Shown here: positions 61,592 through 64,000 of the stretch, piece after piece | Layout: each line of letters opens with the position of its first letter | Position numbering within the stretch: position 1 is the first letter of the stretch | NCBI GenBank assembly: GCA_964503885.1 | Contig: CAZDCD010000001.1 | Location: 275,646 to 339,645 of the forward strand | Length of the DNA stretch: 64,000 nt | Direction: 5' to 3' | DNA from: CAZDCD01 sp964503885 | GTDB lineage: Bacteria; Bacteroidota; Bacteroidia; Bacteroidales; UBA10428 | The notes under the pieces: model-generated | What the model was told of the DNA's origin: nothing | Database searches by the model: none | Seen by the model: only the letters and a program-made list of their open reading frames with translations | Position numbers and translations under genes: made by a program

Positions 61592-61635
61592 AGCAATGAT
61601 AGTATGATGTGGATCAATCCCGAAAACTGCACAAA

Positions 61636-62961
61636 ATGAAAAAATCAAATTTTTTTCCCGTTTTCTTAATTATCTTTTTATCAGGTTTCAATCCTGATTT
61701 ATCAATTGCTCAAGGATCTTGGAATTTTTTTTCAAAGGAGAATGGTTCTTTGTTCCCATTATCATCTAAAATAATTTTTGAGGATACACAAAACCACTTA
61801 TGGGTTGGAACCGATTACGGATTGTTTATGTTTGACGGAGAGAAATGGAATCGTTATTTGAAGAAAGAGGGGTTATTGAGTCCAAATGTAACCGCAATCA
61901 TGCAGGACAGTAAAGGAACTGTTTGGATAGGTACGCAGGGAGGAATATCAACATTTGCCAACGGTATCCTCAAGAAAACTGAAAGGACACTGACCGGAGG
62001 CTTTCCAAGAATGTATATCAGCTGCATTTATGAAGATTCACAGGGAAATATCTGGTTCGGGACCGGAAGGGTGGAACCACCGCTGACGAATGAAACAAAC
62101 CATGTTACAGGATTGATAATGAAATATACCGGCGATACCTGCATCTACCTGAATCATTTTTCAGATCCTCCGCTTTTCAACAAACATCCTGTAAAAGAGA
62201 TCATGGAAGATAAGAATGGGAACTTCTGGGTGGCATCAGGCTGGGTTACAAGCAGGGTATTTGCAGGCCATCTAAGCATGTACGACAATGGTAACTGGAA
62301 TTATTACATCAGTAAGATTCCCTATGAAGGTGAATGGATCATAGACGATATCTATAAAGATCTTTCAGGAGATTTATGGTTTCAGGCCAGATCGAACATC
62401 AGAACCGGTTGCCTGATTCAATATGATGGTAACGAATTGAAATTTCATACCCGGGCCAACGGCTTGCTCAATTACGTCAACCACTTCTACGAGGACAGTA
62501 ATAGCAGATTATGGTTTGGAGGCAGCAGGGGTCTTGTTTACAGGGAGGAAGGTGAGTATCACTATTTAGAAAATGAGAACAACGAGCCGATACCTGTAAA
62601 TGTACATGTTATTAAAGAGGATACCAGGAAAAATGTCTGGATTGGCACAAACCTTGGAGTTTATGTCTTTACGGGAAATAACCGTAAACACTTTTCAACT
62701 GATAATGGTTTATCCGGTGAATCGAACAACGTGAGAATGATTGCACAAGATTTTGAAGGAAATATGTGGATCCTGACCAGGGAATCCGGCTTTTCAAAAA
62801 TCAAATATTATCTTTCAAAGATCAATACTGAAAAATGGCGTTCAGAGACTGTGCCTCTGGATAAAATACATAATGCTGAGAAAGTAGCGAACATTTATGA
62901 GGATTCCGCCAAGAATATATGGTTTTTTACGGCCAGTGGCATATCGAAGTATTCACAATGA
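61636..62961 (+). CDS. Secreted two-component-regulator-type propeller protein
   Basis: 441 residues from ATG 61636 (MKKSNFFPVFLIIFLSG); a GTG at 61609 is in frame but lies before the signal peptide. The body consists of repeated Reg_prop blades: HLWVGTDYGLFMFDGEKW, TVWIGTQGGISTF, NIWFGTGRVEP, RLWFGGSRGLVY, NVWIGTNLGVYVF and NIWFFTASGISKYS. Such propellers form the periplasmic sensor of hybrid two-component systems, but here no Y_Y_Y domain, membrane helix or kinase follows, so it is a free-standing secreted propeller. Confidence 0.83.
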   Translation: MKKSNFFPVFLIIFLSGFNPDLSIAQGSWNFFSKENGSLFPLSSKIIFEDTQNHLWVGTDYGLFMFDGEKWNRYLKKEGLLSPNVTAIMQDSKGTVWIGTQGGISTFANGILKKTERTLTGGFPRMYISCIYEDSQGNIWFGTGRVEPPLTNETNHVTGLIMKYTGDTCIYLNHFSDPPLFNKHPVKEIMEDKNGNFWVASGWVTSRVFAGHLSMYDNGNWNYYISKIPYEGEWIIDDIYKDLSGDLWFQARSNIRTGCLIQYDGNELKFHTRANGLLNYVNHFYEDSNSRLWFGGSRGLVYREEGEYHYLENENNEPIPVNVHVIKEDTRKNVWIGTNLGVYVFTGNNRKHFSTDNGLSGESNNVRMIAQDFEGNMWILTRESGFSKIKYYLSKINTEKWRSETVPLDKIHNAEKVANIYEDSAKNIWFFTASGISKYSQ

Positions 62962-63126
62962 TTTTCATTCTCAGCGATTCATTTTGGGTCTGTAAACCGG
63001 AATTATTAGCGGGATACCAAAACGTCAGGTAAAAATACAAAGATTAAATAAACCTGAAAGTCCGCAACAGGTATTCAAGCAGTAATATCAACACCATCTT
63101 TTAATATAGACTAAAAATCCAGGAAA

Positions 63127-63615
63127 ATGAAAACAAAAGAAATCATCTTGTCAGTTTTATCTGTTATGTTTGTGTGTTTTGGTTGTGAAAAAGACAATAG
63201 TAATCAATTAGTGCCAGGTCCTGAAATTGAATGGGTTTCAAGTGGTACGGCAATCACATATACATATTCCGCAGGAGTTGTCTCAGGGTATTATTTCCAT
63301 AGAAGTTTTAACGTGTTGAATGAATCCGGAGAGGTCTCGATAGATGTTCAGGTCCTTAATGACGACAACACAAAGGTTTCAGGTACTTTTACCGTTGATA
63401 AAGACACGCAATATTCATTAGAAGTCAGAGGAAGTAAAAGCAGCAGTCAGGTATCTTCACCCGGTGAAACATGCCTAACTGTTGTCTTCAGTTCTCCAAA
63501 TAGTCTGACCAAACAAGAGATCAGGGTTGACAGTTACCTTGTATCAGGCGGAATCGGTGATACATATTATTGTCCGAAATCACTGACTTTCGGAGAAATA
63601 AGTATTTCTATGTAA
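63127..63615 (+). CDS. Small lipoprotein of unknown function
   Basis: 162 residues: signal peptide with lipobox CFGC (Cys20), then a beta-rich domain (GTAITYTYSAGVVSGYYFHRSFNVLNE, GTFTVDKDTQYSLEVRG). No family is recognised; the layout recalls an immunoglobulin-like or FN3-like fold. A purine-rich AGGAAA precedes the ATG. It stands alone after the Reg_prop gene; a hairpin ~95 bp downstream may terminate it. Confidence 0.65.
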   Translation: MKTKEIILSVLSVMFVCFGCEKDNSNQLVPGPEIEWVSSGTAITYTYSAGVVSGYYFHRSFNVLNESGEVSIDVQVLNDDNTKVSGTFTVDKDTQYSLEVRGSKSSSQVSSPGETCLTVVFSSPNSLTKQEIRVDSYLVSGGIGDTYYCPKSLTFGEISISM

Positions 63616-63807
63616 TCCAATAACTTTACAATTTAAAACCGGGACAACAAACCGCATGGCAAGAAAAAACACCACGAGCGGCTAAGCAGGTATAGCCAAT
63701 AAGAGCATTCAAATAACCTGACAGCGTTATTTGCATCAAGTATCCGGTTTTTTGTCTTGATATATTACACTTTTTTTAATTTATATAAAATTTCTGTAAC
63801 ATATTAT
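63616..63807. other. Spacer before the terminal repeats
   Basis: No gene seen. It contains a hairpin, CAAATAAC (63710-63717) with GTTATTTG (63726-63733) around an 8-nt loop, a possible terminator of the lipoprotein gene, followed by an A/T-rich run leading into the repeat at 63808. Confidence 0.4.
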
Positions 63808-63870
63808 GTTGCCAATTGCTTTCAACTTAGCGAAGCGATCTCACGAACACCTTAATAAACAATAAACTCA
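63808..63870. repeat. Direct repeat, copy 1
   Basis: 63 bp that match copy 2 (63938-64000) at 60 positions; 55 bp (63816-63870) are identical. The three differences are all near the left end (63812, 63813 and 63815). The repeat contains TAGCGAAGCGATC. Coding potential is not evident. Confidence 0.85.
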
Positions 63871-63937
63871 TGTGAGTAAATTGCTATTTAACGATCTTTG
63901 ATACAGTCAAAAAATAGCTGGACCTCTATTTATGTCA

Positions 63938-64000
63938 GTTGTGATTTGCTTTCAACTTAGCGAAGCGATCTCACGAACACCTTAATAAACAATAAACTCA
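63938..64000. repeat. Direct repeat, copy 2, cut by the window edge
   Basis: Second copy, 130 bp after the first and running to the last base of the window, so its true end is unknown. It begins GTTGTGATTTGCTTTCA, similar to the start of type II-C CRISPR repeats of Bacteroidota as I remember them. The 67-bp interval between copies can form a GCTATTT/AAATAGC stem. CRISPR identity is not established. Confidence 0.8.

Larger units (their letters stand above)
61158..61635. other. Gene-free stretch with hairpins
   Basis: 478 bp without a credible gene. It holds the 14-bp hairpin at 61181-61213, a GC-rich palindrome at 61291-61322 (TGTCCC/GGGACA outside, CTGCC/GGCAG at 61307-61317) related to the element at 8901-8967, and the promoter at 61561-61591. 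A 60-codon stretch starting near 61331 is open but has no recognisable similarity. Confidence 0.5.

Noticed and set aside
61414..61632. 72-aa minus-strand ORF ahead of the Reg_prop gene
   Set aside because: It overlaps the promoter and start of a well-supported gene and shows no family features.
1..64000. tRNA, rRNA, IS elements, prophage or integrase genes
   Set aside because: No cloverleaf-like TpsiC/anticodon pattern, transposase or integrase motif was recognised on either strand, though a covariance search was not possible.

Overview
The window looks like a chromosomal segment of a Bacteroidota bacterium, most likely Bacteroidales or a close relative. The reasons are the -33 TTG / -7 TAnnTTTG promoters, proteins with a C-terminal type IX secretion (T9SS) sorting domain, PorE-like TPR/propeller/OmpA proteins, families largely restricted to the phylum (GWxTD, DUF4290), a MurA with Asp at the catalytic Cys position, and the merged str-S10-spc-alpha ribosomal cluster without tuf or adk. 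I cannot place it below that rank. I saw no tRNA, rRNA, insertion sequence or prophage.

Layout. 1-11 kb: Lrp/AsnC regulator; a minus-strand operon of ABC-F protein, GWxTD lipoprotein and RlmB; a DUF457 membrane protein; an SGNH hydrolase; DUF1761; RlmD; and a DUF4290-murA operon. 11-20 kb: an outer-membrane barrel and an LVIVD lipoprotein (divergent), a PcrA/UvrD helicase, a T9SS cargo protein and an EF-G paralogue with a degenerate GTPase site. 20-38 kb: the ribosomal supercluster from rpsL to rplQ, read rightwards from a clear promoter at 20027-20056 to a strong terminator at 38107-38139. The short genes rpmD and rpmJ are included. Enolase and a eukaryotic-type citrate synthase follow.

40-52 kb: a secreted esterase-like TPR protein, a SpoIIE-type phosphatase tail-to-tail with a hybrid histidine kinase whose ATP-binding motifs look lost, two exported unknown proteins, a TPR protein, a glycosyltransferase fused to a sugar-phosphotransferase-like half, and a 2-oxoacid dehydrogenase E2.

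52-61 kb is the most distinctive accessory region. Four tandem paralogues share a TPR domain and a PD40-type propeller but differ at the C-terminus: six novel ~65-residue repeats plus a membrane anchor; a carboxypeptidase-regulatory-like domain plus OmpA; an acidic linker plus OmpA; or nothing. This fits a PorE-like envelope module that has diversified by duplication. The first two genes are 4 nt apart, pairing a predicted inner-membrane-anchored protein with a predicted peptidoglycan-binding one.

The right end (63808-64000) holds two copies of a ~63-bp direct repeat 130 bp apart, the second cut by the window edge. Its first 17 bases resemble type II-C CRISPR repeats of Bacteroidota as I remember them, but the geometry is not that of a standard array, so it is left open.
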